This document shows positions 32,197 to 41,420 of a stretch of 64,000 nucleotides of DNA, piece after piece. A program made the position numbers and the translations under genes. Origin of the DNA: Alitta virens (taxonomy: Eukaryota > Annelida > Polychaeta > Phyllodocida > Nereididae); the NCBI GenBank assembly GCA_932294295.1, contig OW028584.1, positions 7,076,407 to 7,140,406 on the forward strand, read 5' to 3'. The number at the start of each line of letters is the position of its first letter. Positions within the stretch are counted from its first letter, which is position 1. The notes beneath the pieces are model-generated. The model saw nothing but the letters and a program-made list of their open reading frames with translations, was not told the origin of the DNA and did no database searches.

Positions 32197-33622
32197 TCAA
32201 GCTGCCGGTGATGCCCTGGGCCGCTTCAGGGGCCTGGCAGGGGTCACATCGCTTAGCCGGGGACGCTTCGCCGGAGTGCTTGGAGGCGGTGGCGATGATG
32301 TTGCCGCCGGTAGAATGCTGGTGAACTGCTCGGGCACATACCCCTCAGCATCTTCCAACAGGGTGTCATCATTTTCAAAGCTGACAGGCGGCCCAGCCTT
32401 GTTCTGCAAGTTGTTGCTCTTAGGCATCGGCATGCAATGAACACAACGTGCCTGCGAAAGTGGCGTCTTGTGCGTTGTGTTGCATTCTGGCAGCTCTCTC
32501 AAACCTTGCCACGTTTCTTCCAACTGAGGTAGAAACCTCTTTAATTTCTCGAACTCGTACTCGCCTAGATTGATGCCCTTACGTGTCGGATGCACAGATT
32601 TAGGATTTTCATTCGTAAAAAAGTAATGGCGTACATCTAGGGAGCTGTACGCTTTCTTGGCAACAGCGAACACGTTTTTCCCCACGTGGTGTTTTAATTC
32701 GGCCGGAATGAAGTCTCTGAAGCCGTCTTCATCCGTGCCATTGTGGAGGCACTCCCCAGTCCCAGCATCGCCGGGCTCACAGTCATCGTCATCAAACATG
32801 ACGGGGCCCGATTCATCAGCCCCCGTATTGGTGTCCGCCGGCAGTTCCTCGTCACTGTCAAAGTCTTTGCCCTGTTTTTTTTAAAAAAAATACAAGAAAA
32901 GTGTCAAATCGGTGCTTGAAAATTTTACACGTACATACATACATACATACATACATACATACATACATACATACATACATACATACATACCTACATACCT
33001 ACCTACATACATACGTACGTACGTACATACATAAGTACGTACGTACGTACATACATACGTACATACATACATGCTGACTTTTTTAATTAAATAAGTTTCT
33101 TGGAGATCTCTGCAAAAAACTTTTATTTTAAAAATAAACTACTTTACTTAAAAGAGCTGTATACAAGTGCTTTAATACAGTGAAAAAATAGTTTTTTAAG
33201 TAAATCAGTTACTTTTTGGGGAAAATCTCTCAGAGAAAAAGCAAAAAAAAAAAAAAAATTTTTTTAAAAGGAACTTATAAAAGAACACTTGAAGGGTGTT
33301 GTTTCAATAAAATAGAATAATTTTTGAAAGTAAAACTTACATTTTTGATGACCTTGCTCAATTCTGGTAAAGCGCAGAGGAGATCTCTGGTCTGCTGTTT
33401 ATCTAAGACTACGCCTCGTTTCGTCGGCACCAACACGTATTCTTCTTCCTCCAAAACGTAATTTCTCAAATGTAGCTTCACCAAACCTTTGTAACGTTGC
33501 AGTACCAGGAATTTTCGCGAGCCTAGTTCGCGGAACCATAAAAATTTTCCGCGAACTAATGTCCCCGAGTCGGTGTGAAACACCTTCGCTTCAGATGTGT
33601 TACTTCGTGCTAACTTTGACAT
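32197..33622 (-). CDS. Spliced protein with two PC4-like ssDNA-binding domains (A)
   Basis: Exon 1 is 33622-33341 and exon 2 is 32871-32197 (donor AAAAAT|GTAAGT, acceptor AAAACAG|GGC, phase 0), giving 318 aa. Domain 1 (residues ~30-93): RKFLVLQRYKG, LHLRNY, then PTKRGVVLDKQQ and a helix LCALPELSKVI. Domain 2: SSLDVRHYF, then HPTRKGINLGEYEFEKLKRF. Both follow the PC4/Sub1 coactivator pattern of beta strands, the basic (R/K)KGI-x-L turn and a closing helix. The two domains are joined by an acidic linker (DSDEE, DDDDCEPGD). The C-terminus is Pro-rich with two KRPR clusters, probably nuclear localisation signals. Likely role: single-stranded DNA binding in replication or late transcription (inference). 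A TATA box lies upstream. Confidence 0.65.
32872..33340 (-). other. Intron of PC4-like gene A, with ACAT repeat
   Basis: Donor GTAAGT at 33340-33335 and acceptor CAG at 32872. It contains a long (TACA)n-type tetranucleotide array on the plus strand (about 32,933-33,075) and A/T homopolymers. Confidence 0.7.
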
Positions 33623-33734
33623 GATGACGACGAGTGAGCAGTGGATGCTGAGAGCGTGGGGTCCGGCAGGAAGGATGCTTGAAAGGCTGGTCAACTGGTG
33701 GAGCAGTAGGTGCTTGTGTAATGAGCTCTTTTTA

Positions 33735-33742
33735 CTTTTATA
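33735..33742 (-). promoter_or_regulatory. TATA box for PC4-like gene A
   Basis: On the minus strand the sequence reads TATAAAAG within CATATAAAAG, about 113 bp upstream of the ATG at 33622. Confidence 0.55.
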
Positions 33743-34625
33743 TGACTTTCACCTTTGTTTTGTGTGAAGGGGAGGACTTTTGGACATCTCAGCCAATTAC
33801 AACGCTGTTTCATCGAACGCTCACTAGGGTCGCCACATGTTATGAGAGGATCTATACGCACGTGCTAGGGTTCTAGCCAATGGTCGACATCTGCAAGCTG
33901 TTTCCTCTACTGGACACGTCTTGACAGGCTACCATTTTGGTTAGCGACGCATTAAAACCAGTAAAAATAAAAGGGAGTTGTGTAACTGGTTTTAACACAC
34001 TGGTCTTTTGTTTATCACCCTCAAAAAAAAGACACCACAGTTTTTCCTGTTAGGACTTATCCAAAAACTCGTACACAAATTAAAATTTTCACAAAGTTTA
34101 TTTAATAGTTAATTTATATACATGTTTTAGTCAGATATATTTCAATTTTTCGTAAAAAACAACTTTGACAAGGCTTTGCAAAAACAATGAAAAAGTTCAA
34201 AAGTCTAATACTGCTTAGTATAACTGATTAGCACTAGGCATCGTCATAACAGTGAAAACAAACATTTTAGCGTCTAGCATAGCTACACAGTATCATCATT
34301 TAATACACAGTTTGAAACGAATTACAAAATAAAATATTGCGCAATTCAAATTAAAAAATTATAGGTAACACATCGTTGTTTAAAACACCATTCATGCATA
34401 GACAAATTCATGCACGGTCCACATCGACATGTGGTCAAATATGGTCAAACGTCTAACTGCGTAAAAATCTTTCATTTAGACAATTAAAAATGATTAACAG
34501 CGGAACAATGAAATGAGCACGTCTCTTGTGGGTTCAAAGAGCGTTTAATGGACCTTAACCGTCATTTTTAAAAACAACAACTTTTTTTACAAAAACCGGT
34601 TCTGCATGCAATTCATATTTCGCAA
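33743..34625. other. Non-coding spacer within right arm
   Basis: No ORF supported. It separates the PC4-like gene A promoter from the 3' end of the packed virion-gene block; TTTATT motifs (AATAAA on the minus strand) near 34,098 could end that transcript. Confidence 0.4.
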
Positions 34626-35087
34626 TCACACAATGTTCACCCAGTTCTTCTTAATATGGGCAAGGGCCTTGGACGCAGGCTTCCTCTTAAATTTTTTTGC
34701 TGCAGGTGTACCTCGCTGGTACCTTAACAAGGTACTTTTTCCCCTGGGAGTCGGGCGTTGAGACTTGGTTTTGAGTGTTTTTTTGCGTTTTGTGTCCACA
34801 AGCTTTTTCAGATCCCCCGGTGTAATGCCTGGAGGCGCCATGTCACGATGTTCAACTGCACGCATTCCGGCCTCTGTAACATCATCCCTAGTCCTTTCTA
34901 GGTCACTGCTACCCTGGCTGTCACTGGTGGCGTCCTCTGGTGTTGAACGATCGTGCTGTTCATTTGTTTTCTCGCCCTCCTGGTGTGAATTGTCTCTTTC
35001 CTCTGCAGAACCCTGTTTCTTTTCAGCCATTTGATCGAGCATTCTTTGATAGCGTTCTCTTGGTAATACTATGTGTTCTTCGGCCAT
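34626..35087 (-). CDS. Basic virion-core-like protein, 153 aa
   Basis: Unassigned small protein typical of Polinton capsid clusters. It starts with an IVLPRERYQRMLDQM segment, then a long charged low-complexity region (Glu/Asp/Ser/Arg), then PGITPGDLKKLVDTKRKK and a strongly basic C-terminus (KFKRKPASKALAHIKKNW). Its start overlaps the stop of the preceding gene by 1 nt. A DNA-binding core or scaffold role, like adenoviral core proteins, is inference from charge and neighbourhood. Confidence 0.6.
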   Translation of the reverse strand: MAEEHIVLPRERYQRMLDQMAEKKQGSAEERDNSHQEGEKTNEQHDRSTPEDATSDSQGSSDLERTRDDVTEAGMRAVEHRDMAPPGITPGDLKKLVDTKRKKTLKTKSQRPTPRGKSTLLRYQRGTPAAKKFKRKPASKALAHIKKNWVNIV

Positions 35088-35410
35088 TACTGTTTAGTAA
35101 GAGCTGTGAGTTTGTCCAGAACGGCACGGATCATGTGTGACACAGCGTCAGGTTTTCTTACAATGGTCTGTAGTCTGACACGGTGTGCTGCTCTGTCCTC
35201 GGCTATTGCTCTAATGGCCCACCTATGCTTTTTCATGACAGCTTTATAAGACTCAGGGGGTCTAAGGTTGTTGGTCAAGACATTTTTGGCTATTTCACCT
35301 ATCGCCCTTATTTGGTCCTTTTCAGCATGCTTCAAAAGTTCCTTAACCTGCTTCTTAGACAAAGTTGCAACAGCTTGGAGAAATATGATATTTTCTTTGA
35401 TCAGGTTCAT
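35087..35410 (-). CDS. Small helical basic protein, 107 aa
   Basis: Mostly helix-forming, basic: an SKKQVKELLKHAEKDQIRAI segment, then AKNVLTNNLRPPES and KKHRWAIRAIAEDRAAHR. I recall similar ~100-aa proteins beside the packaging ATPase in other metazoan Polintons, where the function is unknown. Its start ATG overlaps the ATPase stop by 4 nt (ATGA type), suggesting a common transcript with reinitiation or separate splice forms. Confidence 0.6.
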   Translation of the reverse strand: MNLIKENIIFLQAVATLSKKQVKELLKHAEKDQIRAIGEIAKNVLTNNLRPPESYKAVMKKHRWAIRAIAEDRAAHRVRLQTIVRKPDAVSHMIRAVLDKLTALTKQ

Positions 35411-36141
35411 TTTTTGGGCATGTAAATAACTGTCTGATCCTGTGGAAAAATGTTAGTCTTCAATTTATAACGGTTATCAATATTTGCGGATAAATCCACA
35501 ACGAGGTATCCATAATTTTGAGCTGTTGCCAGATCGTAGCTAGCCATGAAATAAGGAATCTGTGTAGGCATAGTTTGAGAAGCCAGCATTTTAATCTGAC
35601 GTGCACTTCTATTGTTTCTGAACAGGCATATGTATTGCGAGTTTAGACCTATCTCTCTAACAGCTTTGCTAGCATGGTACATGTTTTGCAAAGTGATTAT
35701 ACATGAGATGTGGCAATGGTGGCAGAGAACGCAAACTGTTTCGACCACAGCTTTGCCTTGTGCATTGTCTTCTAGACTGGTCATTTTGTCGTCCAGCACC
35801 AAAAGGGTTTCACCTTTGGTGTCCTGCCATATTTGCACCAGTTCATCTTTTGTAGGTATATCAGTCCTAAATTCAATCAGATCACCTAGAGATGACTCCA
35901 GTTCTTCATACTTATCTTGCCATATGGTAAAACAATATATGATTTTGTTCACCTGCGGTTTGAACATTTCCTCATGATGTAGCAAGAGGTTTTTCACAAA
36001 AAAGGTCTTTCCAGCCTGGCTTGAACCTGTGACAAGTATGTTTTTAGGCAGTTCGAACTGTGTCAAAGACCCCTGGACACTTGTCATGGTGTTAACAGCT
36101 TTACTGATGACTCTGGAATGATCAAATTTCAAATACTGCAC
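35407..36141 (-). CDS. FtsK/HerA-type packaging ATPase, 244 aa
   Basis: Genome-packaging ATPase of the PRD1/adenovirus-like lineage found in Polintons. Walker A: ILVTGSSQAGKTFFV. Walker B: ETLLVLDDKMTSL. A later QNMYHASKAVREIGLN segment and the LFRNNRSARQI block fit the sensor region. Length is normal for the family. It overlaps the capsid gene by 20 nt in another frame. Expected to pump the element DNA into preformed capsids. Appears intact. Confidence 0.9.
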   Translation of the reverse strand: MQYLKFDHSRVISKAVNTMTSVQGSLTQFELPKNILVTGSSQAGKTFFVKNLLLHHEEMFKPQVNKIIYCFTIWQDKYEELESSLGDLIEFRTDIPTKDELVQIWQDTKGETLLVLDDKMTSLEDNAQGKAVVETVCVLCHHCHISCIITLQNMYHASKAVREIGLNSQYICLFRNNRSARQIKMLASQTMPTQIPYFMASYDLATAQNYGYLVVDLSANIDNRYKLKTNIFPQDQTVIYMPKK

Positions 36142-37594
36142 GGTTTTTGTCTATCTTCAGGGCAGCCGGGAACTTTGCAAAAATTATTAGGGTTGTAGGT
36201 CTTGTCAGCTGCTTGTCAAATTTTATTGACACTCTCATGTTACCGCTCCTTTTCAGTGGTATGACATCATCATTTGACCCTGAGCTTGATGGTTCAGAGA
36301 AAAACCTGTAAAGACAGTAACCTCCTGGATAGTCCTCTCTCGTTACAGGTATGGCGTAGCCATACCCGTCAACACCGCACAGTGTTTTGTAAGCGTCCAT
36401 GTACTGACTGTTTGCATTATCAGTAGACGATGTAACATACCTAGGTTGTATGGGCCCTTGGGAGAGGTCTTGACCATCAACAGTGACCTGTATGAAGTTC
36501 AGACAGCTGTGCTCAAACAGGAAGGGGTTCTCCCCCAAGGTGCCATGGTTTGCAGAGTCTGACACCAGTCCGCACACCATTTCAGCAGGAACCCTGCCAT
36601 TAAAAGGGTCATTGAACTCTCCCGAGAACACCCCCTTGGCCAGAGTGAATTTTTTTACTTCAGTTTTAATGTATGGGAAAATTGCTGGTCTTGTTTGCAA
36701 CAGTTCAGCATGAGCCACAGAAATGATAGGATCAACATCAACCATTGCAACGTCCAATGATGCCTTGGTTATGACAACTTTGAATTTTCCAGGTGCATTG
36801 CTTGAGGCCAGGAGACAGAACTCTGGAGTGCTAGGATACAGGGTTAAACTCAGGGGTACACCGTTAGGAATAAAGCGACTCAGTTCTAGGATGTCACTGT
36901 ATAGGTGTCCACACATGTCCACTTCTTTTGAATGCAGAAAATACTTAGCTCTTGTGTTCATACCTAAATTGTCTGAAGTTTGCCAATTAGTGTCCCCTAG
37001 TTCACCGCCCGTGTCCTTGTAATACATGGCCATCTGTAGAGTACCATTTTTCATTTCTTCACTGGTATATAGCAAAGCCTTCATGTACGACAGATAGGGG
37101 TAGGACTGGTCTGAATGAGTCAGAACTTTGTTCTGTAGGGCCACATCAACTCTGCTGAACATGGAATGCATAAAGTTATTAACAACTGAAACGGCTGCAG
37201 CTATTTTCCCATCGTCTGCTTCTTCCACTTTCTTAGCACCTGCTCCTGCAGTGGCACCAGCACCTGCACCGGCACCGGCACCTGCGCCATCATCCTCGTC
37301 ACTATCAGATTCATCTGAGCTAACATCAGGCATAAATACTGGGGGTTTAATTTCCTTACCATTGCGCCCCACTATCTTGCTCGTAATGTTCAACCTTGTA
37401 GATCTCAGATCTAGATAAGATCCACCGTTATTCGGCACGCTAAACTGAATGACTCCCTGATTTGAAAAGTCATTGATGGGGTAATATGTTGAAGTGTGCA
37501 TTCTTCGTACCCCAACATTTTGCAATGGCTTCTCAAAAATAGCCAGCTCCTCTGAATAACCAACGTACGAATCTGACAAAACAGTCTGTGTCAT
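36122..37594 (-). CDS. Major capsid protein (double jelly-roll), 490 aa
   Basis: Polinton major capsid protein. Recognised by the N-terminal block (FEKPLQNVGVRRMH, YYPINDF, GVIQFSVPNNG, YLDLRSTRLNI), the VVNNFMHSMFSRVDVALQNK signature with YPYLSYMKALLY, and its place beside ATPase, minor capsid and integrase genes. The family forms hexon-like trimers of two jelly rolls. Odd feature: residues ~90-130 hold an acidic Ser/Asp run followed by a (Gly-Ala)n stretch, probably a surface loop insertion. The frame is intact. Confidence 0.88.
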   Translation of the reverse strand: MTQTVLSDSYVGYSEELAIFEKPLQNVGVRRMHTSTYYPINDFSNQGVIQFSVPNNGGSYLDLRSTRLNITSKIVGRNGKEIKPPVFMPDVSSDESDSDEDDGAGAGAGAGAGATAGAGAKKVEEADDGKIAAAVSVVNNFMHSMFSRVDVALQNKVLTHSDQSYPYLSYMKALLYTSEEMKNGTLQMAMYYKDTGGELGDTNWQTSDNLGMNTRAKYFLHSKEVDMCGHLYSDILELSRFIPNGVPLSLTLYPSTPEFCLLASSNAPGKFKVVITKASLDVAMVDVDPIISVAHAELLQTRPAIFPYIKTEVKKFTLAKGVFSGEFNDPFNGRVPAEMVCGLVSDSANHGTLGENPFLFEHSCLNFIQVTVDGQDLSQGPIQPRYVTSSTDNANSQYMDAYKTLCGVDGYGYAIPVTREDYPGGYCLYRFFSEPSSSGSNDDVIPLKRSGNMRVSIKFDKQLTRPTTLIIFAKFPAALKIDKNRAVFEI

Positions 37595-37650
37595 GTTGAG
37601 AAAATTTTAAAAAGGAAAAAAAATATATTTCATGAAAGAGCACCAGTTTT

Positions 37651-38109
37651 CTAGTCATCAAAAACGTCCTTGACCCTCCTAATCTTAGACTTTGTAACAG
37701 CCGTTGCACTCTTACTGTTCCTTGAACTGTCTGCACGTTGTGTGTTGGTCCGTCTCTTGCGACCTCCCAGAGCTGAATGAACACTTGTCTCTTGATCAGC
37801 TTCTTTAGTGACCTCGACTTCATCCCTGACCGCCTCGGAAAGCGCCCGCCTCCTCTCGGCCTCATTTGGGTCAACAATTTCTAATTTAGTAACCCTTTCG
37901 CCATTTTTAGTTGTACCACTGTCCTTGCGGGTGTTAACAAGTATGAGATGCCCCCTGCCTGTCCTCGCTTTCTTGAAAACTGTACAGTTAACACGAGTGT
38001 TGAACACCAGCGGTCTGTCAGCACCCTCTGCCTGTTTCTTAAAGTGTCCCAGGAAAGCCTTGTAGTCACCACCCCCCTCGGTAGAATAGTACTGCGTATT
38101 GTAAGCCAT
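37651..38109 (-). CDS. Small basic capsid-cluster protein, 152 aa
   Basis: Unassigned. The N-terminal half is probably a compact domain (YYSTEGGGDYKAFLGHF, FNTRVNCTVFKKA, HLILVNTRKD); the C-terminal half is charged, with a basic GGRKRRTNTQR cluster and an acidic end (VKDVFDD). It sits between the minor and major capsid genes with short spacings, so it belongs to the virion-gene block. A DNA- or capsid-binding role is inference. Not protease-like: no His/Asp/Cys triad could be seen. Confidence 0.55.
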   Translation of the reverse strand: MAYNTQYYSTEGGGDYKAFLGHFKKQAEGADRPLVFNTRVNCTVFKKARTGRGHLILVNTRKDSGTTKNGERVTKLEIVDPNEAERRRALSEAVRDEVEVTKEADQETSVHSALGGRKRRTNTQRADSSRNSKSATAVTKSKIRRVKDVFDD

Positions 38110-38120
38110 GACGAAAAGTT

Positions 38121-38546
38121 TTAGATGTCTTCTTGTTGCAAATGTAACGTGCAGGACACTTGTCCAGGTGCGAATGACGGAGTGCCCCCCTGACTGTCAG
38201 TTAAATAGATGTCAACTGTGTCGAGGATGTCCACTGTCAGAGGAACATAGCGCGGGGTGTCAAAGGTCACAGGTGTGACTACTTGAAGTTCATAGTCATA
38301 TATTCTGTTGAGGATGGGTTGCAAAGTAGTGTTAACAATACTGGGTTCACATGTGCTACTGTTAATGGTGATGTAATCTGTGCTATAGCCGTCTTTAAGA
38401 ACAGGTAGATCAATGTCTAGAATGGCGAGATACCACCTTGACATCGGTGATAGATGAAGTGGTTTGGGTAGCCTAACTCTGAAGGCTTCTGCGCTGTTGT
38501 CTGTAAAGAAGTCATCACTCTGTTGGCTGGAAATGTAGATATACAT
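38121..38546 (-). CDS. Minor capsid (penton-like, single jelly-roll) protein, 141 aa
   Basis: Matches the Polinton minor capsid type: an N-terminal SSQQSDDFFTDNSAEAFRV block and RLPKPLHL followed by WYLAILDIDLP, then alternating beta-strand-like segments to the end. The length is in the usual range for a single jelly-roll penton base protein. It would close the capsid vertices. It lies just after the integrase gene (12 nt) and appears intact. Confidence 0.75.
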   Translation of the reverse strand: MYIYISSQQSDDFFTDNSAEAFRVRLPKPLHLSPMSRWYLAILDIDLPVLKDGYSTDYITINSSTCEPSIVNTTLQPILNRIYDYELQVVTPVTFDTPRYVPLTVDILDTVDIYLTDSQGGTPSFAPGQVSCTLHLQQEDI

Positions 38547-38558
38547 TGTGTTTTTTTT

Positions 38559-39737
38559 TCACACCTTTCCGGTGTATTTTTTTATGTTGAGTGTCGGTAT
38601 GTATGTGTTGAATTTATCTGAATATCCGTACCAGTTCACAAGACTGAATTTTTTGCCTCGCACTGTCTTTGTTGACAGAACCTTGTTGATTTTATACTCT
38701 ATGTCTTCTGCGTCTTTTAAAGGAACTTTCTGAAGCTCCTGTAGGTAGAATGACCCTCTGATGATGTCCCCCAATAGGTCCTGCACCTTGTAACGTGGCG
38801 GATGTGACGGTATCCTGTTACAGATTTTGAAAATTTCCTCAGTGAAACTCTCCAGGTATCCTCTTTTGAAAGGCGTTTGAGCACGACTTAACCTGACCAG
38901 ATCACCGATTTCAAATGAGAAATTGACTCGTTGTTTGGCCCTTTTATTAAGGATAGGCACATACACGTTTTCATAGAGCGCCCTGGAATTCTCTCTGTTA
39001 ACGGTCGCTGGTGGCATGTGAATTGATCCATGTGTGGTATTATTGTATGAGCGTGCTATATCATCTATTATATCGATAAAGTTAAATGTCTGGTTCTCAT
39101 AAAAGTATTTGTAGAGACGGTTTTCAATTGTGCGGTTAACTCTTTCGGCATATGAGGCTTTGTGGACACCGTAGGCTATAGTATGTGCAACGCCGTAACT
39201 TTGAAGCAACTCTTGAAAAGGTGCCCCTAAGAACTCCTTCCCTTGGTCTGTCCTGAGCGTTTCAGGGTGTCGTCCTTCACTGAAAATTTCCTTGCAAGCA
39301 TTTGCCGTTTCTACTGATGTTTTTGTCTTGAGCGGTCTTAACCACAAAAATCTTGAAAACAGGTCAATACATACAAGCAGATATTTGAAACCTCTGTTGT
39401 ACTTTGCCAGGTCAGTCATTTGCACCAAGTCAGCATCCCACTGCATCTCCATGTAATCAACAACTATTGCCTCTGTAGGAAACTTGCTGGGTGGTGTAGA
39501 ATGAATGGCATGAGTTGTCTGGTGATCCAGCCACTCTTTCACAGTGTTGTAGTCAATTTCCGGGGGTTTATCTCTTTTGTCTTTGATGTATTGCCAGAGT
39601 TTTGCTACTCCATAGAAACTGGCAGGGCTACCGGGTTTGTAGTAAATGTCAGACAAGTACTTGTCAACGGCTGGGCGTTCACCCATTCTGTATTCTTCAA
39701 ACACCTGGATTTTCAGGTGATTGGTACCTTGTGACAA
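38559..39737 (-). CDS. int: Polinton retroviral-type (DDE) integrase, 392 aa
   Basis: Integrase that inserts the element with a 6-bp target duplication. The N-terminal YYKPGSPASFYGVAKLW block is characteristic. The catalytic core shows WDADLVQM (first Asp), a CIDLFSRFLW strand, RTDQGKEFLG (second Asp) and AERVNRTIENRLYK (Glu), about 34 residues on. The C-terminal part has an SH3-like DLVRLSR...FKRGY segment and RYKVQDLLGD. Complete and open, with all three acidic residues present. It overlaps the next upstream gene by 41 nt in another frame. Confidence 0.92.
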   Translation of the reverse strand: MSQGTNHLKIQVFEEYRMGERPAVDKYLSDIYYKPGSPASFYGVAKLWQYIKDKRDKPPEIDYNTVKEWLDHQTTHAIHSTPPSKFPTEAIVVDYMEMQWDADLVQMTDLAKYNRGFKYLLVCIDLFSRFLWLRPLKTKTSVETANACKEIFSEGRHPETLRTDQGKEFLGAPFQELLQSYGVAHTIAYGVHKASYAERVNRTIENRLYKYFYENQTFNFIDIIDDIARSYNNTTHGSIHMPPATVNRENSRALYENVYVPILNKRAKQRVNFSFEIGDLVRLSRAQTPFKRGYLESFTEEIFKICNRIPSHPPRYKVQDLLGDIIRGSFYLQELQKVPLKDAEDIEYKINKVLSTKTVRGKKFSLVNWYGYSDKFNTYIPTLNIKKYTGKV

Positions 39738-39993
39738 CGTTTTTTGCTGCAGATTTCAACTTGGGGCTCGGGAGCACTGCCCCCAGGCTTGTCGACAACA
39801 AAAATAACCACGTCTCTTTACTGTTGCCCAAGGAGATGTTTATGATCGCACTGATAACAATGGTGTATATGACAATCATCTGACATAAAAAGACAATCTC
39901 GTTTTTTGGTATATGTTTCCCCAAAACGACCCACTTGTCAGCTGACACTACAGATGTATGCGAGTTCAACCGGTTGGTTGTATGCTCGTCCAT
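39697..39993 (-). CDS. Two-helix membrane protein of Polintons, ~98 aa
   Basis: A small protein often found beside Polinton integrases. Recognisable core: NEIVFLCQMIVIYTIVI (first membrane helix), INISLGNSKETW loop, then LFLLSTSLGAVLPSPKLK (second helix and basic end). I prefer the ATG at 39993, because a TTATAA element lies ~45 bp upstream; an in-frame ATG at 40068 is an alternative that would add 25 residues. Function unknown; a virion or host membrane role is inference. Confidence 0.65.
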   Translation of the reverse strand: MDEHTTNRLNSHTSVVSADKWVVLGKHIPKNEIVFLCQMIVIYTIVISAIINISLGNSKETWLFLLSTSLGAVLPSPKLKSAAKNVVTRYQSPENPGV

Positions 39994-40036
39994 TGTTGTC
40001 TTGAAAATGATGAAAGATGTGTCAGTAAGGTTACAC

Positions 40037-40042
40037 TTATAA
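40037..40042 (-). promoter_or_regulatory. TATA-like element for membrane protein/integrase transcript
   Basis: TTATAA within CCTTATAAGTG on the minus strand, ~45 bp before the ATG at 39993; it would lie inside the coding region if the upstream ATG were used. Confidence 0.35.
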
Positions 40043-40274
40043 GGTTTTTTACATACATCACGTGACATGTATGTCTAAGCATGTGTAACTGTGCTTCTTG
40101 CTATTTCAACTGGTGGCTCCTTCTTGTGTTAAATTTAATGTGAAACAAGTCAAAATAAAAACTCTACACGAAATGTTTTGTTATGAATGGTTTATTAAAA
40201 GTGTAAAAAAAACCGTGTTTTCTCTCCAAAAATAAAACAACATAGCTTAAGTTGCTACACATGGGTTTTGGACA

Positions 40275-41117
40275 TTATAGAAATGTTTTGGAAGGGTTAC
40301 ATTCTGGACACATCATGGCACCAAGCTGATTTTGGTGGTCCTCTCTTAAATAACATGGTACAATAGCACTGAGTTCAGGAATCACAGCCTCTATTTCACA
40401 CATTTTTTCAACAATGACATTAAACTGTGACTTGTTAAGAGCAATCCCTTCATCAACTGATAAAGCATGCACATCTTCATAAATTTCTTCATACTTGGCG
40501 AAATGTATATTTTCTGATGTTGACAAGGTTTCAATAAAACAGTTGGCTCCAAGGTGAAAATAGTAGTCTGTTCCAACATTGTTTTTTATGATATCAGCCG
40601 CCTGTACAAGCATGTTGTACCTCTGTAAAGGTATGGTATAGCTGTCGCACTGATCTCGGACATCATCCTGCTGTGAACAGTGAAAAATACATTATATGAA
40701 ATATATAATTGTAGCTCTATATGTGAAATTACTCAAATTTGTTAATTAGGAATATACACATACCTGCATATCTCTGATGTCAATTGTTACCTCCCCATCA
40801 TTAACAAGCACTTTCAGAAAGACATCACCACCAAGGTTTACTGAAAACCTTTCACCATATGACAGTTCGGGGATTGTACTAGCCAGTTCCTTGTAGTCCT
40901 TCTGTATGATGTGAAAAAGACGTGCAATTCCTCTGGTGTTGTTCTGTTGTATCAGCATTTCCACTAACTCAAACGCTTGGTCATCTGGTTTTTCCATATA
41001 TAACAGTGTTAGATAAGCTGTCATGTTGAGAAGTTTTTCATTTTTCAAGTGTCGTGCTACAACCATACCATCTATTGTGGTACTAATCACAGCCGCATAC
41101 TTTGCTAGAATATCCAT
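40275..41117 (-). CDS. Spliced protein with two PC4-like domains and CxxC tail (B)
   Basis: Exon 1 is 41117-40764 and exon 2 is 40670-40275 (donor ATGCAG|GTATGT, acceptor TTCACAG|CAG, phase 0), giving 249 aa. About 95 N-terminal residues are unassigned, mostly helical. PC4-like domain 1 spans the splice junction (NLGGDVFLKVLVNDGEV, IDIRDM | YTIPLQRYNMLVQAAD). Domain 2 follows (YYFHLGANCFIETL, IHFAKY, DEGIALNKSQFNVIVEKM). The tail carries CYLRE and CPEC, a possible metal site. The basic turn of true PC4 (KKGI) is replaced here by DEGI, so DNA binding may be changed or lost. A partner of protein A is one possibility (inference). Confidence 0.55.
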
Positions 41118-41183
41118 GGTTGAAACGATGTGCAGCGTGCAATGTTTTCCTAGTGTCTATGTCTGTTAACTCTTAGCATCACC

Positions 41184-41190
41184 GTATATA
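41184..41190 (-). promoter_or_regulatory. TATA box for PC4-like gene B
   Basis: GTATATA on the plus strand; the minus strand reads TTATATAC, ~70 bp upstream of the ATG at 41117. Confidence 0.5.
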
Positions 41191-41420
41191 AGATGTGCTG
41201 TTGTAACATTTGCACTCTTGCTATGATTGGTTAACATTGTGTAAACACATCACCATTGGCCCCTTTGAATATATTTAATTAACAAGTCCTAACTGGTTTG
41301 AAAAATTAAGGAGGGAAATTCTTAAAGAATTTAACGGTTAGTTTATAATCCATACATGTGAACCCGCCATTGTGGGTGATAATCATGGATTTTGTGGAAA
41401 AAATAATCCGAAAAATCATA

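Noticed and set aside
31975..32211. 78-codon plus-strand frame with basic stretches in the central Polinton region
   Set aside because: It runs into the 3' end of the PC4-like gene A on the other strand, has no recognisable motif and lies where both arms end; treated as chance.
32933..33075. Long minus-strand frame of Tyr-Val-Cys repeats
   Set aside because: It is a translation of the TACA microsatellite inside an intron, not a protein.
37533..37877. 114-codon minus-strand frame between capsid genes
   Set aside because: It overlaps two better-supported genes in another frame and shows no family motif.
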